Notes under the pieces: model-generated | What the model was told of the DNA's origin: nothing | The model's database searches: none | Seen by the model: the letters and a program-made list of their open reading frames with translations, nothing else | Origin: Maylandia zebra | Lineage: Eukaryota > Chordata > Actinopteri > Cichliformes > Cichlidae | Length of the DNA stretch: 64,000 nt | Assembly (NCBI RefSeq): GCF_041146795.1 | Contig: NC_135187.1 | Coordinates: 35,783,056-35,847,055, forward strand | Reading direction: 5' to 3' | Position numbers and translations under genes: made by a program | In this document: in pieces, positions 1-11,041 of the stretch | Numbering within the stretch: the first letter of the stretch is position 1 | How the letters are laid out: each line of letters starts with the position of its first letter

Positions 1-291
1 GTTAGCACTTGGATGTCACTTTATTCCAGAGGTATCGTTTGTAATTAAAACTTTTAAGTGGCGACTGTCGCCGCGTCCAAAACAATAGCTTCGTTGTAGC
101 CGCGTTTCACACCTCTTTTTCTGTTTTTATAAGGCGTTAACTACAGCAGCCTTTAACACCTCAACTCTTGCTTCAGCCAAGGTAAGTGCCCCCCTTATAT
201 TTTCTATGTGTGTGTTCAGCTGATATCTAGAAAATTGGTGTGTTTAGCGCTGGATGCCATTTTATTCCAGAGCCGTTGTTTGTAATTAAAA
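1..291. repeat. Degenerate direct repeat in Helitron 5' region
   Basis: Positions 1-50 and 243-291 are related (both contain a tttattccagag segment and end in tgtttgtaattaaaac or close to it) with several substitutions. The spacing of about 241 bases is close to the next repeat period in this region, so the element's 5' flank seems built from old tandem duplications. Confidence 0.6.
100..181 (+). other. Candidate 5'UTR exon end of the Helitron transcript
   Basis: A strong splice donor (aag|gtaagt) lies at 181/182. The first coding exon begins with its ATG directly after a splice acceptor (ttctaccag|atg at 1198/1199), which requires an upstream non-coding exon. The donor here is a good candidate. 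Start of the exon not determined. Confidence 0.35.
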
Positions 292-294
292 CAA

Positions 295-349
295 AGAGAC
301 AAAGAGGAACTTTACTGTTTGGAAGGGAGTAAAGTTCCTCTTTGTCTCT
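295..349. repeat. Perfect 22-bp inverted repeat (hairpin)
   Basis: Arms 295-316 and 328-349 are exact reverse complements, separated by an 11-base loop (317-327). The arms begin agagacaaagagg. The hairpin lies about 70 bases before the tandem-repeat block of the Helitron 5' region. It could be a subterminal structure of the transposon, a leftover terminus of another element, or a template-switch product. Confidence 0.85.
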
Positions 350-415
350 CAGTGGGACATTTCAACCATACAGTACAAGGCTACATTTCAGCTTTACAAG
401 CCAATCAGTTTGCTA

Positions 416-880
416 ATTGTTCTTGTGAGATTTGTTTGCAAAGTTTAAGGTGTTAAATAGGAGCTGTGACCATCTGGGTCTGCTTGCTGCTGGCACTTTG
501 CCAGAGCCCCAGCAACAAGACCGCCTCCCAGCTACGAGACTGCCTGTAAGCCTTGCAAGGTACCCAATTTTCCAATTACTCTATAACAAAACTGTTGTGG
601 GCAACAAGACTGTCTCCTAGGTGTGCAAGCCAATCACTTTGCCAAATGTTCTTGTAAGATTTGTTTGGAAAGTTTAAGGTGTTAAGTAGGAGCTGTGAAC
701 ATCTGGGTTTGCTTGCTGCTGGCATTCTACCAGCGCCCCAGCAACAACACTGCCTCCCAGCTTTGCAAGGTAATTACTTTCCCAATTACTGTACACCAAA
801 ATGGAGTAGTTGTCGTGGTCAACAAATCTGCCTCCCAACTTTCAAGGTAATCACTTTCCCAATTACAATATACAAACTGT
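416..880 (+). repeat. Tandem repeat of about 229 bp in Helitron 5' region
   Basis: Two diverged units start near 417 and 646. Both contain aagtttaaggtgtta, then ggagctgtga, then cttgctgctggca and cagcaacaa. A third partial unit, sharing only the caaggtaat...ttccaattac part, follows to about 880. The block is copied again at 11059 onwards. It lies before the coding exons and shows no convincing reading frame. Confidence 0.75.
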
Positions 881-1198
881 TATGGAACTTTACTTAACAA
901 AGCCTTAAGACCGGGCAGTGACACTATCAATATGTCTATTTAAAGAAAAGAGAGATTTATTATTATTTTTTGGTTCTTGTAGTTATCTTGTGTATCAGAG
1001 GGTTAAAATAAAAAATTGCTGGTATACATCAGAATTTTTGATTCATTTACTGTTTGTCGATTTACTGCATTGTAAAGTCTTTTGGCTACCAATGCAGCTA
1101 CCTGGTTATTATGCTTGACTTAAAATGAAAGCTGGGTCTGATCACATGCTTGAAATGCCAACAATTAATATTCTGTTTTTCTGCTGACATTCTACCAG

Positions 1199-1330
1199 AT
1201 GCCGAGAAAAAATAAAAGATCCCAGGCACAAAAGAAGCGCTGGAAACCACTTGACCTGGTCGATCCTGCTGTCCCAATGCTCACTGGCCACAACCAAGAT
1301 GAGGCAGTCAGTAGTTTTCCATCTGACCAG
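1199..1330 (+). CDS. Helitron protein, coding exon 1
   Basis: This exon encodes 44 residues starting MPRKNKRSQAQKKRW, a short basic start typical of fish Helitron proteins, and ends in phase 0 at the donor cag|gtaaag (1331). The ATG follows a splice acceptor immediately, so the 5'UTR is probably spliced. It joins in frame to exon 2 (2233-2313) and the main exon (3725). The basic stretch could act in nuclear entry or DNA contact, but this is inference. An identical copy exists at 11842-11973. Confidence 0.75.
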
Positions 1331-1539
1331 GTAAAGAAGATATAGTAGTGATCACAGACAGTTGAACAGTTTTCGAAACACGTTTGAGACAGTTAAGAAC
1401 ACCTACCCATACAGTTTAGGATTGTTTGTTATAATGTCACACAACTGGCATAACAGTGCATGGTATGCAGAGCATTTAAATGAAATGAATGTGTCAGGTC
1501 ACTTAATGTCTTCTATAGGGATTTTCTTTTTTATTGCTC

Positions 1540-2232
1540 TGTAAGTTTAGTAACCACTACTGTTCAGTATCAAATATTCCATTCTGTTTCAAATCTGTTA
1601 GTAGGTTTTATAATTTTGACTAACTGTACATAACCTCTCATCAGATTTCAGACACACGTCCACTAGAAAAACGATCTGTTACCCAACTGGCATACCAGTT
1701 CATGCCATGCATTGCATTTTAGAGTGAAATTAATGTGTCAGGTCACTTAATGTCTTAACATTATATACTGTTTTTCCTGGGTTGGCAGACAGCACCAGCC
1801 AGGTTGTCCTTGGTAACGGAGAATAGACCCACCTCCTTATGTCCTCCAGGCAGCAAGGTAAATTTAAAAAAACGTCTTCCTCCATTAAGGATTTATAGTG
1901 GACAGTTACATTACCATTAAATGTTAAAGACATATGGTTACATGTTAGCATTATGAAAGCAAGAATTTTGTTGTATCCCCTTTGTTAGTTACGTAACCAC
2001 TACTGTTCCATATTTTTGTTAAAGTTTCTAAAGTTACACTCACTTTCAAATCTCTTAGTAGTTATGATGCAAACAGCTGGGATTTTTTTTTTATTGCTTT
2101 TTTATTTTTTATTGTAAGTTTAGTAATCACTACTGTTTCATGTTTTCTTTAAAGTATCCAGTGTTACACTCTGTTTCAACTCTGTTAGTAGGTTTTTATA
2201 ATTTTGACTAACTGTATGTAACCCATTATCAG
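1540..2232 (+). repeat. Intron 1 internal duplications with a decayed copy of exon 2
   Basis: A block beginning taagtttagtaaccactactgtt and ending in the acceptor plus atttcagacac occurs near 1541-1690 and again near 2114-2280, with a third diverged part near 1985-2080. The first block carries an acceptor (1643-1644) and a recognisable but changed copy of the exon 2 start, which runs into unrelated sequence without a donor. The second block carries the intact exon 2. Confidence 0.7.
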
Positions 2233-2313
2233 ATTTCAGACACTCGTCCACCAGCAAAACGAGTCTGGGCAACTGATGATTTCCACACGGCATCAAATTC
2301 TCCACCTAAAAAG
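2233..2313 (+). CDS. Helitron protein, coding exon 2
   Basis: This exon of 27 codons lies between the acceptor tatcag (ending 2232) and the donor aag|gtatgt (2314). It starts ISDTRPPAKRVW. It is in phase 0 at both ends, so it joins exon 1 and the main exon without a frame change. There is no recognised domain; it is probably a linker before the protease domain. Confidence 0.7.
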
Positions 2314-2384
2314 GTATGTCCACAAATGTCTATAACAAATTAGTATACATGCAATCTTTGCTGTATAATCACCGGGGTTGATAT

Positions 2385-2480
2385 TAGGGCTGCCACAAAC
2401 GATTATTTTGATAGTCGACTAGTCACCGATTATTTATGCGATTAGTCGACTAATCAGATCATCATCCATTGGACGTAAAA
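2385..2480. repeat. Possible end of a hAT-like short element (tagggctgc type)
   Basis: The stretch begins tagggctgccacaaacgatta and contains paired agtcgactagt/attagtcgactaat motifs, a type often seen at the ends of small DNA transposons in fish. A second end was not located with certainty. It lies in intron 2 of the Helitron gene. Confidence 0.35.
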
Positions 2481-2741
2481 CTACAGCTTATTGCACCAGC
2501 AGCATCTGCTCTTATATAACTATCATTAGCTTACAGCTTTAAGTGTTTCAGGTCTCTGCTAACTAAAAATAAAGACAAGATGATAGTTTATTAAATTTTA
2601 ATGAAATTTGCAGATTGTTTCGGTGAAGTTTAATAAACTCCTTGCTATCTAAAATATAACAGGACACCGGAGTAAATTCTCCAGCATCTCACACTTCTGA
2701 TAATCAGCTGTCTGCTTGACGTTTATTCAGCTGTGTAAATG

Positions 2742-2746
2742 TATGT

Positions 2747-2778
<32 letters not shown>

Positions 2779-2787
2779 ATATATGTG

Positions 2788-2818
<31 letters not shown>
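2742..2818. repeat. (TA)n/(TG)n microsatellite
   Basis: Alternating ta, gtatgtg and tgtg units in intron 2 of the Helitron gene. The short frame across it reads only the repeat and is not a gene. Confidence 0.9.
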
Positions 2819-3508
2819 TCAGAAAAAAGTTTATACCATTTAATACTTAAAGCTTCTCATAAATTGACATCCACAGTGAAAAGCAATGCAAATAAATACA
2901 AACATGGCTTTGTGACACTCATCTTTTATCAAGATGGATGTCACTGTATTCTGTTTCAATCACATTTAACCTCTAACTGAATTTTGTGTCATTTCTTTAC
3001 AAAATGTAACACAACTATGAAACGTGTTTTTATGGCACATGTACAGAACCATCTGGTTTAATCTGAAATCAGTGAACGAATTACATCTAATTTAAGAGCA
3101 TCTGAGATCCTCTTACGAATAATACGTAAACAGGATTTCCTTTCATATATTTATATTTAGGCTGCAATTTAGTTGATGTTTGAAGGCCCGCAGCAACCTA
3201 AAATAATGTGTTATACTGAAAGAAATTAACTGCTTTGAAAATATGAGGAGCAGAAGGTACAGATATGACCTTCGTTAAAAAAAACAGCACTCAAGCAAAT
3301 TACAGATATCTGAAATATTTGTCATTTTTACTTTCCACCTCTGCTCTCTCTCACTCACTCTCACTGTTCCTGTCACTGTCTTTCTGCCTTTCTCTTTCTG
3401 GCATATCTCATGCTGTTTATCTTCAGATTATGCTATACTATGATTGACGAGTGATATAATTTGGATTAATTTGCCTGCACATTGCTTAATTATTTTAACA
3501 TAATTAAA

Positions 3509-3590
3509 AATGGTAAATGGCCTGTATTTGTATAGCGCTTTACTTAGTCTCCAAGGCTCCCAAAGCGCTTTACACTATGTTCAGTCGTTG
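3509..3590. repeat. Dispersed LINE-tail-like repeat
   Basis: The stretch contains taaatggcctgtatttgtatagcgc and the echo caaagcgctttacac, the pattern of a dispersed 3' tail very common in fish genomes (recognised from memory). It sits in intron 2 of the Helitron gene, about 140 bases before the main exon. Confidence 0.4.
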
Positions 3591-3724
3591 ACACTTAAAA
3601 AAATAAAAACACATTTTTCTACATTATTGCAGCAACACTTAAATGTATTTTATTGCTCAACCTTGAAACACATATCATAAAATGTTTAACAATAATATGT
3701 GTCACCTTTGCATTTCTTGATCAG

Positions 3725-6700
3725 CCTTTCCATGACACAAATGAAGACCTACTGACGGAGGAGCTACAGAGCAACACAGTTCAGCCGTTTTGGAGTGTCA
3801 GTGCAACTCATTGTCAGAGTGATGAGAGGTACACAGAATTCTCTCGAAATCATCAGTGCACATGTAATGCCCTCACATTCCTGGCCTACCTTAATGAGGA
3901 ATACCAGTTCAACATAGCCATGCTTGATAAGGTCCTTGAACAGGGAGATGCACTCTACTGTTGGATTAAAACAAATCTTCTGCAGGAGAAGCGTTATACA
4001 CAGGATCATCTGACCATGGAGGACCTGCCCAAAGAACTTCATACTGACACAAATGTCTACAGTGTGAAAATGGATGACATAAGTTATGGATTTCTGGAAG
4101 CAGCAGAGAACAGTCCTCAAAGAACAGAGTGGTGGTTGCCTCTTGCTATTCGCCTTGAATGTCTGTCAACAGATGTGAACTTTGCTTTGCTCATGGTCTC
4201 ACCTGAGTGCATTGCGGTTTTCCGTGACAAATCTGGGAGGTATGGATTATTTGATTCACACTCAAGAAGTGCAGCGGGTTTACGTCAGCCAAATGGAACA
4301 GCAGTCATGCTCACTTTCACTCATGTGAATGACCTGATCACCCACCTGCATAACCTTTTTCAAAATCAAGGCAAGCATGCACGATATGAGTTTGTGCCTG
4401 TTTCTTTCAAAACAGTCAGCACTCACACGGAACCCCCTGGACAGTCAACTCAGGTAACACCAGGAGCTACAGCTACATCATCAACACAAAATGATGAACC
4501 ACAAATCACGAATCCCACTGCGCAAATGCCTGAACCAGAATCAGCCAAAACCCACATGACGATGTTAGACAATACTTTAAACTCACCAGATGACAAAATG
4601 GCTAAAACCCCCCGAACAGCAAGAAATGTGAGCAAATTAAATAAACGACAACGTAAGAAAGCTATTCGTCAAGCTCAGAGGGAGTATGTAAAAGCTAAAG
4701 ACAAATCTTCAACTGAAGAAGTGGCAAAGAAGACAAACAAAAGAAGACACGAAAGAGAACGATATGCCTCCTGTCGTGAATTTCGAATGAAAAAATTACA
4801 GGCTATGAAAACTCAATATGCTGAAAACTATCATTACCATAAACAAAGACTATTATCAGCCAAAAAATATTACGCAAATCCTCATATTCAAGAAAAAGTA
4901 AAAGCCTGCCAGGTGAAGAGATACCAAAGTGATCGTCATTTTCAACAAAAAATGAGAGACTACATTATCAGAAGATATACTACGGATCCCGACTTTCAAA
5001 TCAGACAGAAAAAATATGTGGTTCAGAAGTACAACACGGATACCAGCTTTAAAACCAGACAGAAGCAATATGTGGTTCAGAAGTACAACACGGATACCAG
5101 CTTTAAAACCAGACAGAAGCAATATCTGGTCCAAAGGTACAACACGGATACTGACTTTCAAACCAGACAGAAGCAATATCTGGTCCAAAGGTACAACACG
5201 GATACTGACTTTCAAACCAGACAGAAGCAATACATAAGAACAAAATATGCATCTGATCCAAACTACAGGCACAAACAGAAAAAATCAATTTATGCCAGGT
5301 ATCACAATGACTCACAATTCAGACTGCACCATATACAGCGCTGTGCCCAGTACCAGAGACACAAAATGGCTACCACTGCATCTTTTGCCATTTATAAAAA
5401 GTTGTGTGCACAGAGAATAAAGAAGAAATACAGACGACTAGTAACACAGTTCCAGCAGGGTCCACAGTCTGAAGCACAGCCCCAGCTTGTAGTGAACAGT
5501 GTGATGCAAGCAGCCACATTAGCTTTCCGTGAAGCCATTCAGTTAGGACCCACCCATGTCTGTACAGTGTGCCACAGAACTCTGTTTCCTAATCAAGTTA
5601 AACATTGCAAAAGATCAAAGTATGTTACTAATAGTAACATTGTTGCCACTTGCTTGACAGGAAAATTTGTCCATGTTTGTGACAGGGAATGCTCAGCTAA
5701 TTGTACTTTCCCAAAACAAAGAATGGAAGAGTGGATTTGCTACAACTGTGACAACCACCTACAAAGAGGCAAGATGCCATCCGTCGCAGTAGCAAACAAT
5801 TTAGCACTAGCAACCATTCCAATTGAACTGAGTCGATTAAATGTACTAGAACGACAACTGACTGCTAAAATTCTCCCGTTTGCAAAAATCATTGCATTAC
5901 CAAAAGGACAGCAAAGAGCCGTACATGGGGCTGTTGTTTGTGTACCATCGGATGTGGAAACCACAGTAAACTGTCTTCCCAGACCTAACAGTGAAGCCCA
6001 GCTCCTGCAGGTACAGCTGAAGAGACACATCAGATTCAAAGGTTACCAACACTTCTACACTGTAAACATGAAGAACGTGTTAGCAGGATTATCAAAGCTA
6101 AAAGAGATGCATTCAGAATACAAAGATGTATCTATTGATGATGAAGCTACTTTTGCTGATCCCACAAGTAATCAGATAATCGAGACGGAACATGACACTG
6201 CTGATGCAGATATTCAAGATGCACTGCCCAGAAACTTCGACCAGCAAATTGTACCAGAAAGAAGAACCACTGAGGATACAACAGCTGGACTGCTTGAGCC
6301 ATGTCATGATGTAAACCAACTAATGGAGCCTGAACAGTCAAATGAACAGCCCTTACAAGATATGGAGAAAGAAAAGGAAGAACTTCGACCTGGTCTTGTT
6401 CTAGACACCTGTATGCAACCACCAGATATAGCACAGGACATTTTATCATATGGTGAAGGAATATTTAGCATTGCACCCGCGCAAGGAAATAGACCTGTTG
6501 GCTTCTTCTCTGTTCCTAAACTTGAAGCCATGGCCTTTCCTGTCCAGTTCCCAACTGGACAGAACACATTAGATGAAGCCAGACAAGTGAAACTTTACCC
6601 AAGCATGTATTTTAATACACGGCTGTTCTCTGCAGACACACGGTTTGCAACTGACCAAAGCTACCTATTCTTTGCACAGTTTGTAACAGAAACACACATG

Positions 6701-9700
6701 GCTACAAACAGCATGTCCATCCAATTGCGCAAAGGAAAGGCAATCACCAAGGATGGGCGTAAAATTTCTAACAGAATGCTTCAAAATAAAGACGAAGTGG
6801 AGAAACTGATAAATAACAAAGACGCAACACGCTTCATGAAACCTCTGAGAGGTACTCCAGCCTATTGGGAGAAGGCACTGAAAGACCTACATGCTATGGT
6901 CAGACAGTTAGGAAAGCCAACTTTTTTCCTGACATTTTCAGCTGCTGAAATGAGATGGCCTGAGGTTGTTGAGGTCATAAAAACTCAACAAGGTGAACAG
7001 GTGGATTTTTCACAACTTGACTGGAACACAAAGTGTGAAATTCTCCGAAGCAACCCTGTGACTGTGATGCGATTGTTTGAAAAAAGAGTCGATGCACTAA
7101 TGACAACACTGATCCTGTCCCCAGCACAGCCCATCGGTGAAGTAGAAGATTACTTTTATCGAGTGGAGTTTCAGGCCAGAGGTAGCCCTCATATCCATTT
7201 ACTGGTTTGGGTCAAAGATGCACCTGAATTTGGAAGCGACCTTGAAGACCACGTGTACAAATTTATTGACAAGTACATAACATGTAAGATGCCTGACCAA
7301 AATGCCGATCCTGAACTTCACAAAATTGTGTCTGAGGTTCAAGTCCACAGCAGAAATCACTCCAGATCCTGTAAAAAAGGTAATGTGTCATGTAGGTTTG
7401 GCTTCCCCAAACTACCCGTAGATCAAACAATGATCACTTTCCCAAGCCCAGATGATGATGATCACAATGATAAGCAGCATAGCACAAGTAAGGAGAAAGG
7501 CACAAATGAAAAGCAAAAGAACAGACGAATGGCTCTCGCAAAAAAAATGAAAGAGGCCAAAGAAAAACTCCAGCCATTGAGAGATTTGCTCTGCGACCCA
7601 AATTCCTCGTTTGAAGACTTGTCTGAGCTGCTTCACAAATGCAAATTAACTTATGAACAATACTTGGATTGTGTCTTCAATTTAACCAATAGTCATGTCA
7701 TCCTCTTAAAGCGTGAACCTAATGACTGCTGGGTGAATGCATACAATGCAGATCTGCTGAGGGCCTGGAATGCCAACATGGACATCCAATATGTCATTGA
7801 TGACTACAGCTGCCTGATGTACATGATGTCTTATGTCTCTAAACCCGAATTTGAGATGACACAATTTCTTAATGGAGTCATCCAGGAAGTAAAAAAGTCC
7901 AGTGTCAATGAAAGAGATGAAATGAAACAGATAATGCAGGCATATGCTAAACACAGAGAAGTCAGTGCCCAAGAATCCGTAGCAAGGACATGCAGCCTGC
8001 CACTAAAAAAGTGTTCACGCAGTGTGGTCTTCATACAGACTGATGATGATGCCCTGAAAATGAGTCTCCCGATGAGCAGGTTGCAGAGCATGGCACCAGA
8101 TGATGAAAATGTGTGGATGTCCGGATTGCCAGAAAAATATGCAAACAGACCCAGAACACCTGACTTTGAAAGAATGTGTTTGGGTGAATTTGCTTCAGAG
8201 TACAGGATTCTCTACGGCCGTCAAATAGAGTCCAAAAATGCCATCCGTCTTTTGAATAACATGGGTTATATTCAAAAAAGAACAAAAGGGAAACCTGCAA
8301 TAATCAGATATCCTCGGTTCTCAGAAAAGAAACAACCAGAAAAGTTTTATAGCAGACTGCTAAAACTTTATTATCCACATCGATCAAATGATGACCTTAA
8401 AAACACAGAATACCCCACATCCGAGCAGTTCTACAAAAGTGGACGAAAACATGGTTATGCAGTACGGCCAATTGTTACCTTTAACAAAAAGCGATATGAA
8501 GGCCATGGCAAAACAATGGAAAGGGCACTGGAACAGATTGAACAACAAGGCCCACTTATCAATGCATGGAACACCTTTGCACCTGAGGTTGAAGTAGATC
8601 GTTTAGAGTGTGTGGCCCAACGACAATCCAGACATGACACTGGCGAAAATGAAATGGACATTGTTCCTGACTACCAAGTCAGTGGTAGCAGCAGTGGAAC
8701 CATGCCAGCAATCATAGCACCAAAGCTGAGCCCAGACTTTGTCAGAAAAATGTACCAAAGTCTGAATGAAACCCAAGCATCCATATTCTACGCAGTGCGT
8801 GAGTGGTGTTTCAAACTTGTGTGGGGTCACTGTCCTGAGCAGTTCTTTTATTTTGTCTCTGGAGGAGCTGGCTGTGGAAAATCACATGTTATCAAGTGCA
8901 TATATGAGGAGGCAACAAAGATTTTGCACCAACTCCCCAGATTCCGAGACCAAGCAGACATGTCCTACCCTGCAGTACTGCTGACTGCATTTACTGGCAC
9001 TGCAGCTTTTAACATATCTGGGAAAACACTGCACTCTCTGCTAAAGCTGCCAAGATCTTTAAAACCGCCTTATCAGGGACTGGGGAATGCACTGGATGAA
9101 GTGAGAGCTTCACTTTCAAATGCAGAGATTCTGATCATTGATGAGATATCTATGGTTTCTAAAGACCTTTTTGCCTACATCCACTGGAGACTTCAGCAGA
9201 TCAAAGGAAACAAGAAACCTTTTGGTGGGATGTCTATCCTTGCAGTAGGAGACTTTTACCAGCTGCCACCCCTTGGAAAAGCCAAACCACTCTGTGTGTA
9301 TGAGGACAATGTCCTTGATCTCTGGAAAGACTATTTCCACATGGTCAACCTGACAGAAATCATGCGACAGAAAGATGATCATTCTTTTGCTGAAGTTCTG
9401 AACAGGATAAGAGTGAAGCAAAAAACAGATTCTCTTGAAGCCGATGACAAAGCCTTGCTCACACAGGCTATCCATGACATAAAAGACTGTCCATCTAATG
9501 TATTACACATTTATGCTACAAACAAAGAGGTCGACAAACACAATTCAGCAACTGTAACTGCTCTTCATTCTGATATCATAAATATTCAGGCAGAAGACTA
9601 CAGAAAAGACCCACGAACGGGTGACATGGTCCTCCTGGCAGAAATGATGAAAGGCAACAAAGGAGATTTACCTGATAACATACAAGCTGCACCTGGAGTG

Positions 9701-10894
9701 CGTGTTATGATTATCAGAAATTTGGATGTTGAAGATGGGCTTGTTAATGGGACATTTGGAACAATCACGAACATTGTGACAGCCACACAGGATGGACCAA
9801 AAACTGTGAATCTCATTGGACTCACGCTGGACAATGAAAATTCTGGGCAAAAATTTCGCAGAAAAATACAAGGATCCTCAGACAATCTTGTGTATATTGA
9901 GAAATGTGAAGAATGCACAAGTAAAAAAGGAGTGGTTCGCAGGCAATTTCCAATGAAGTTGGCCTTTGCATGTACAGCTCACAAAGTACAAGGCATGACA
10001 ATGGAATCAGCAGTAGTATGCTTGAAGCGTGTTTTTGAACCTGGAATGGCCTATGTTGCACTCAGCCGCACAACCTCACTTAAAGGACTGTACATCACAG
10101 ACTTTGATGAAAAGAAAATCTATGCTGATCCTGCCATCACAGATGCACTCAAAAATATGAGACATGCATCATTTGAGAATGCAAGACCACTGTTGCAATT
10201 CTTAAAATCAGTAGATCCCACAGTCCCCACGTTGACAATTATCCATCATAATGCACAAGGTCTCCCAACTCACATGGAGGACATGAGATGCCACCATGAA
10301 CTCAGCCTTGCTGATGTTTTATGTATAACAGAAACACACTTGTCTGGATCATCGGTTTCTCCCCGCTTCCAGCTGGAACAATACAACATGGCCACACGCA
10401 ACAGACACGTCTCTTACACAAATCATACAGACATGGCAAAGGTAAATGGCGGTGGAGTTGCAATTTACTACAACACAATTCTTACAGCAGAGTCCCGAAA
10501 ATACCTGCAAAATGTGACTGACCTTGAATTTGTTGTTGTCAAGGTTGAATCGCCAGTCACAGCTTTGATAGCAACTGTATACAGGCCACCAAATTACAGC
10601 CATGTGAGGTTTTTACCACAAATGCAATGTCTTTTGGACTCGTTGGAAATGATGAATCACCAACCAATTATTGTTTGTGGAGACTTCAATGAGGACCTTA
10701 TGAGCAGAGGAAAAAAACCCATCCAAGAACTGTTGCAGTCAAGAGGATATGCACAACTGATTACTGCTGCAACTACCGAAAAACACACATTGATTGATCA
10801 CATTTACATATCACAGCCATACGCCTGCCTCCAATCAGGTGTTCTGAATACATATCACAGTTATCATAACCCCATTTATTGTGTTATTCACTAA
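3725..10894 (+). CDS. Helitron RepHel protein, main exon: C76-like protease, HUH Rep, PIF1 helicase, EEP endonuclease
   Basis: This is the protein for rolling-circle transposition. The open frame extends back to 3653, but the acceptor ttgatcag (ending 3724) marks the likely exon start; with exons 1 and 2 the protein has about 2,460 residues (numbering below is spliced). Domains in order: a C76/OTU-like cysteine protease (Cys116/Cys118, Asp248-Ser-His250); a Lys/Arg-rich 18-residue repeat (about 453-614); Cys clusters from about 684 followed by a DUF6570-like region; the Helitron Rep with HUH motif (PHIH, His1227 and His1229) and a two-tyrosine motif (Tyr1437, Tyr1441); PIF1 helicase with Walker A GGAGCGKS (1784-1791) and DE (1877-1878); and EEP nuclease with Asn2247, Glu2274, GDFN at 2391 and IDH at 2429. 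No internal stop or frameshift is present, so the element may be active or recently so. Its last EEP motif reads SYH where SDH is usual. Confidence 0.93.
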   Translation, partial: PFHDTNEDLLTEELQSNTVQPFWSVSATHCQSDERYTEFSRNHQCTCNALTFLAYLNEEYQFNIAMLDKVLEQGDALYCWIKTNLLQEKRYTQDHLTMEDLPKELHTDTNVYSVKMDDISYGFLEAAENSPQRTEWWLPLAIRLECLSTDVNFALLMVSPECIAVFRDKSGRYGLFDSHSRSAAGLRQPNGTAVMLTFTHVNDLITHLHNLFQNQGKHARYEFVPVSFKTVSTHTEPPGQSTQVTPGATATSSTQNDEPQITNPTAQMPEPESAKTHMTMLDNTLNSPDDKMAKTPRTARNVSKLNKRQRKKAIRQAQREYVKAKDKSSTEEVAKKTNKRRHERERYASCREFRMKKLQAMKTQYAENYHYHKQRLLSAKKYYANPHIQEKVKACQVKRYQSDRHFQQKMRDYIIRRYTTDPDFQIRQKKYVVQKYNTDTSFKTRQKQYVVQKYNTDTSFKTRQKQYLVQRYNTDTDFQTRQKQYLVQRYNTDTDFQTRQKQYIRTKYASDPNYRHKQKKSIYARYHNDSQFRLHHIQRCAQYQRHKMATTASFAIYKKLCAQRIKKKYRRLVTQFQQGPQSEAQPQLVVNSVMQAATLAFREAIQLGPTHVCTVCHRTLFPNQVKHCKRSKYVTNSNIVATCLTGKFVHVCDRECSANCTFPKQRMEEWICYNCDNHLQRGKMPSVAVANNLALATIPIELSRLNVLERQLTAKILPFAKIIALPKGQQRAVHGAVVCVPSDVETTVNCLPRPNSEAQLLQVQLKRHIRFKGYQHFYTVNMKNVLAGLSKLKEMHSEYKDVSIDDEATFADPTSNQIIETEHDTADADIQDALPRNFDQQIVPERRTTEDTTAGLLEPCHDVNQLMEPEQSNEQPLQDMEKEKEELRPGLVLDTCMQPPDIAQDILSYGEGIFSIAPAQGNRPVGFFSVPKLEAMAFPVQFPTGQNTLDEARQVKLYPSMYFNTRLFSADTRFATDQSYLFFAQFVTETHMATNSMSIQLRKGKAITKDGRKISNRMLQNKDEVEKLINNKDATRFMKPLRGTPAYWEKALKDLHAMVRQLGKPTFFLTFSAAEMRWPEVVEVIKTQQGEQVDFSQLDWNTKCEILRSNPVTVMRLFEKRVDALMTTLILSPAQPIGEVEDYFYRVEFQARGSPHIHLLVWVKDAPEFGSDLEDHVYKFIDKYITCKMPDQNADPELHKIVSEVQVHSRNHSRSCKKGNVSCRFGFPKLPVDQTMITFPSPDDDDHNDKQHSTSKEKGTNEKQKNRRMALAKKMKEAKEKLQPLRDLLCDPNSSFEDLSELLHKCKLTYEQYLDCVFNLTNSHVILLKREPNDCWVNAYNADLLRAWNANMDIQYVIDDYSCLMYMMSYVSKPEFEMTQFLNGVIQEVKKSSVNERDEMKQIMQAYAKHREVSAQESVARTCSLPLKKCSRSVVFIQTDDDALKMSLPMSRLQSMAPDDENVWMSGLPEKYANRPRTPDFERMCLGEFASEYRILYGRQIESKNAIRLLNNMGYIQKRTKGKPAIIRYPRFSEKKQPEKFYSRLLKLYYPHRSNDDLKNTEYPTSEQFYKSGRKHGYAVRPIVTFNKKRYEGHGKTMERALEQIEQQGPLINAWNTFAPEVEVDRLECVAQRQSRHDTGENEMDIVPDYQVSGSSSGTMPAIIAPKLSPDFVRKMYQSLNETQASIFYAVREWCFKLVWGHCPEQFFYFVSGGAGCGKSHVIKCIYEEATKILHQLPRFRDQADMSYPAVLLTAFTGTAAFNISGKTLHSLLKLPRSLKPPYQGLGNALDEVRASLSNAEILIIDEISMVSKDLFAYIHWRLQQIKGNKKPFGGMSILAVGDFYQLPPLGKAKPLCVYEDNVLDLWKDYFHMVNLTEIMRQKDDHSFAEVLNRIRVKQKTDSLEADDKALLTQAIHDIKDCPSNVLHIYATNKEVDKHNSATVTALHSDIINIQAEDYRKDPRTGDMVLLAEMMKGNKGDLPDNIQAAPGVRVMIIRNLDVEDGLVNGTFGTITNIVTATQDGPKTVNLIGLTLDNENSGQKFRRKIQGSSDNLVYIEKCEECTSKKGVVRRQFPMKLAFACTAHKVQGMTMESAVVCLKRVFEPGMAYVALSRTTSLKGLYITDFDEKKIYADPAITDALKNMRHASFENARPLLQFLKSVDPTVPTLTIIHHNAQGLPTHMEDMRCHHELSLADVLCITETHLSGSSVSPRFQLEQYNMATRNRHVSYTNHTDMAKVNGGGVAIYYNTILTAESRKYLQNVTDLEFVVVKVESPVTALIATVYRPPNYSHVRFLPQMQCLLDSLEMMNHQPIIVCGDFNEDLMSRGKKPIQELLQSRGYAQLITAATTEKHTLIDHIYISQPYACLQSGVLNTYHSYHNPIYCVIH
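4868..5353 (+). repeat. In-frame 54-bp (18-residue) tandem repeat within the Helitron gene
   Basis: Nine consecutive 18-residue units start with Tyr and follow the pattern Y-x-x-D-x-x-F-x-x-(R/K)-Q-K-x-Y-x-x-(R/K). The outer units are diverged, but the middle four are two pairs of near-identical 54-bp units (from 5018 on), which shows recent expansion. The repeat is strongly basic and probably helical. It may bind DNA or RNA, but no function can be read directly. Confidence 0.85.
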
Positions 10895-11041
10895 CACAAA
10901 ATGACTGCAAGGGTATGAGGGATATGGACTTGCCAAGTGTCACTCCCTATTGGCCTACTCTCGCCTAAAAGTCATACAGATGGACCTAAATATGGATATC
11001 AGCATCTACAACAAGAAGTACAGGTGAGTCCTCTTGTAACA

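Larger units (their letters stand above)
416..1986 (+). repeat. Source copy of the 1.57-kb Helitron duplication
   Basis: This segment contains the tandem repeats, coding exon 1 and part of intron 1. It recurs at 11059-12629 with a constant offset of 10,643 bases. Comparing the two by eye I noticed a single difference (a C/T change near 503 versus 11146). The homology begins at 416 and stops abruptly at 1986. Confidence 0.95.

Noticed and set aside
3653..3724. ATG at 3653 as start of the Helitron protein
   Set aside because: A good acceptor ends at 3724 and the two earlier exons join there in phase. The 24 residues before it look like translated intron.
4856..5315. Minus-strand frames with a repeated [19 protein letters not shown] pattern
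   Set aside because: They are antisense to the 18-residue repeat of the Helitron protein; the repetition is inherited from it.
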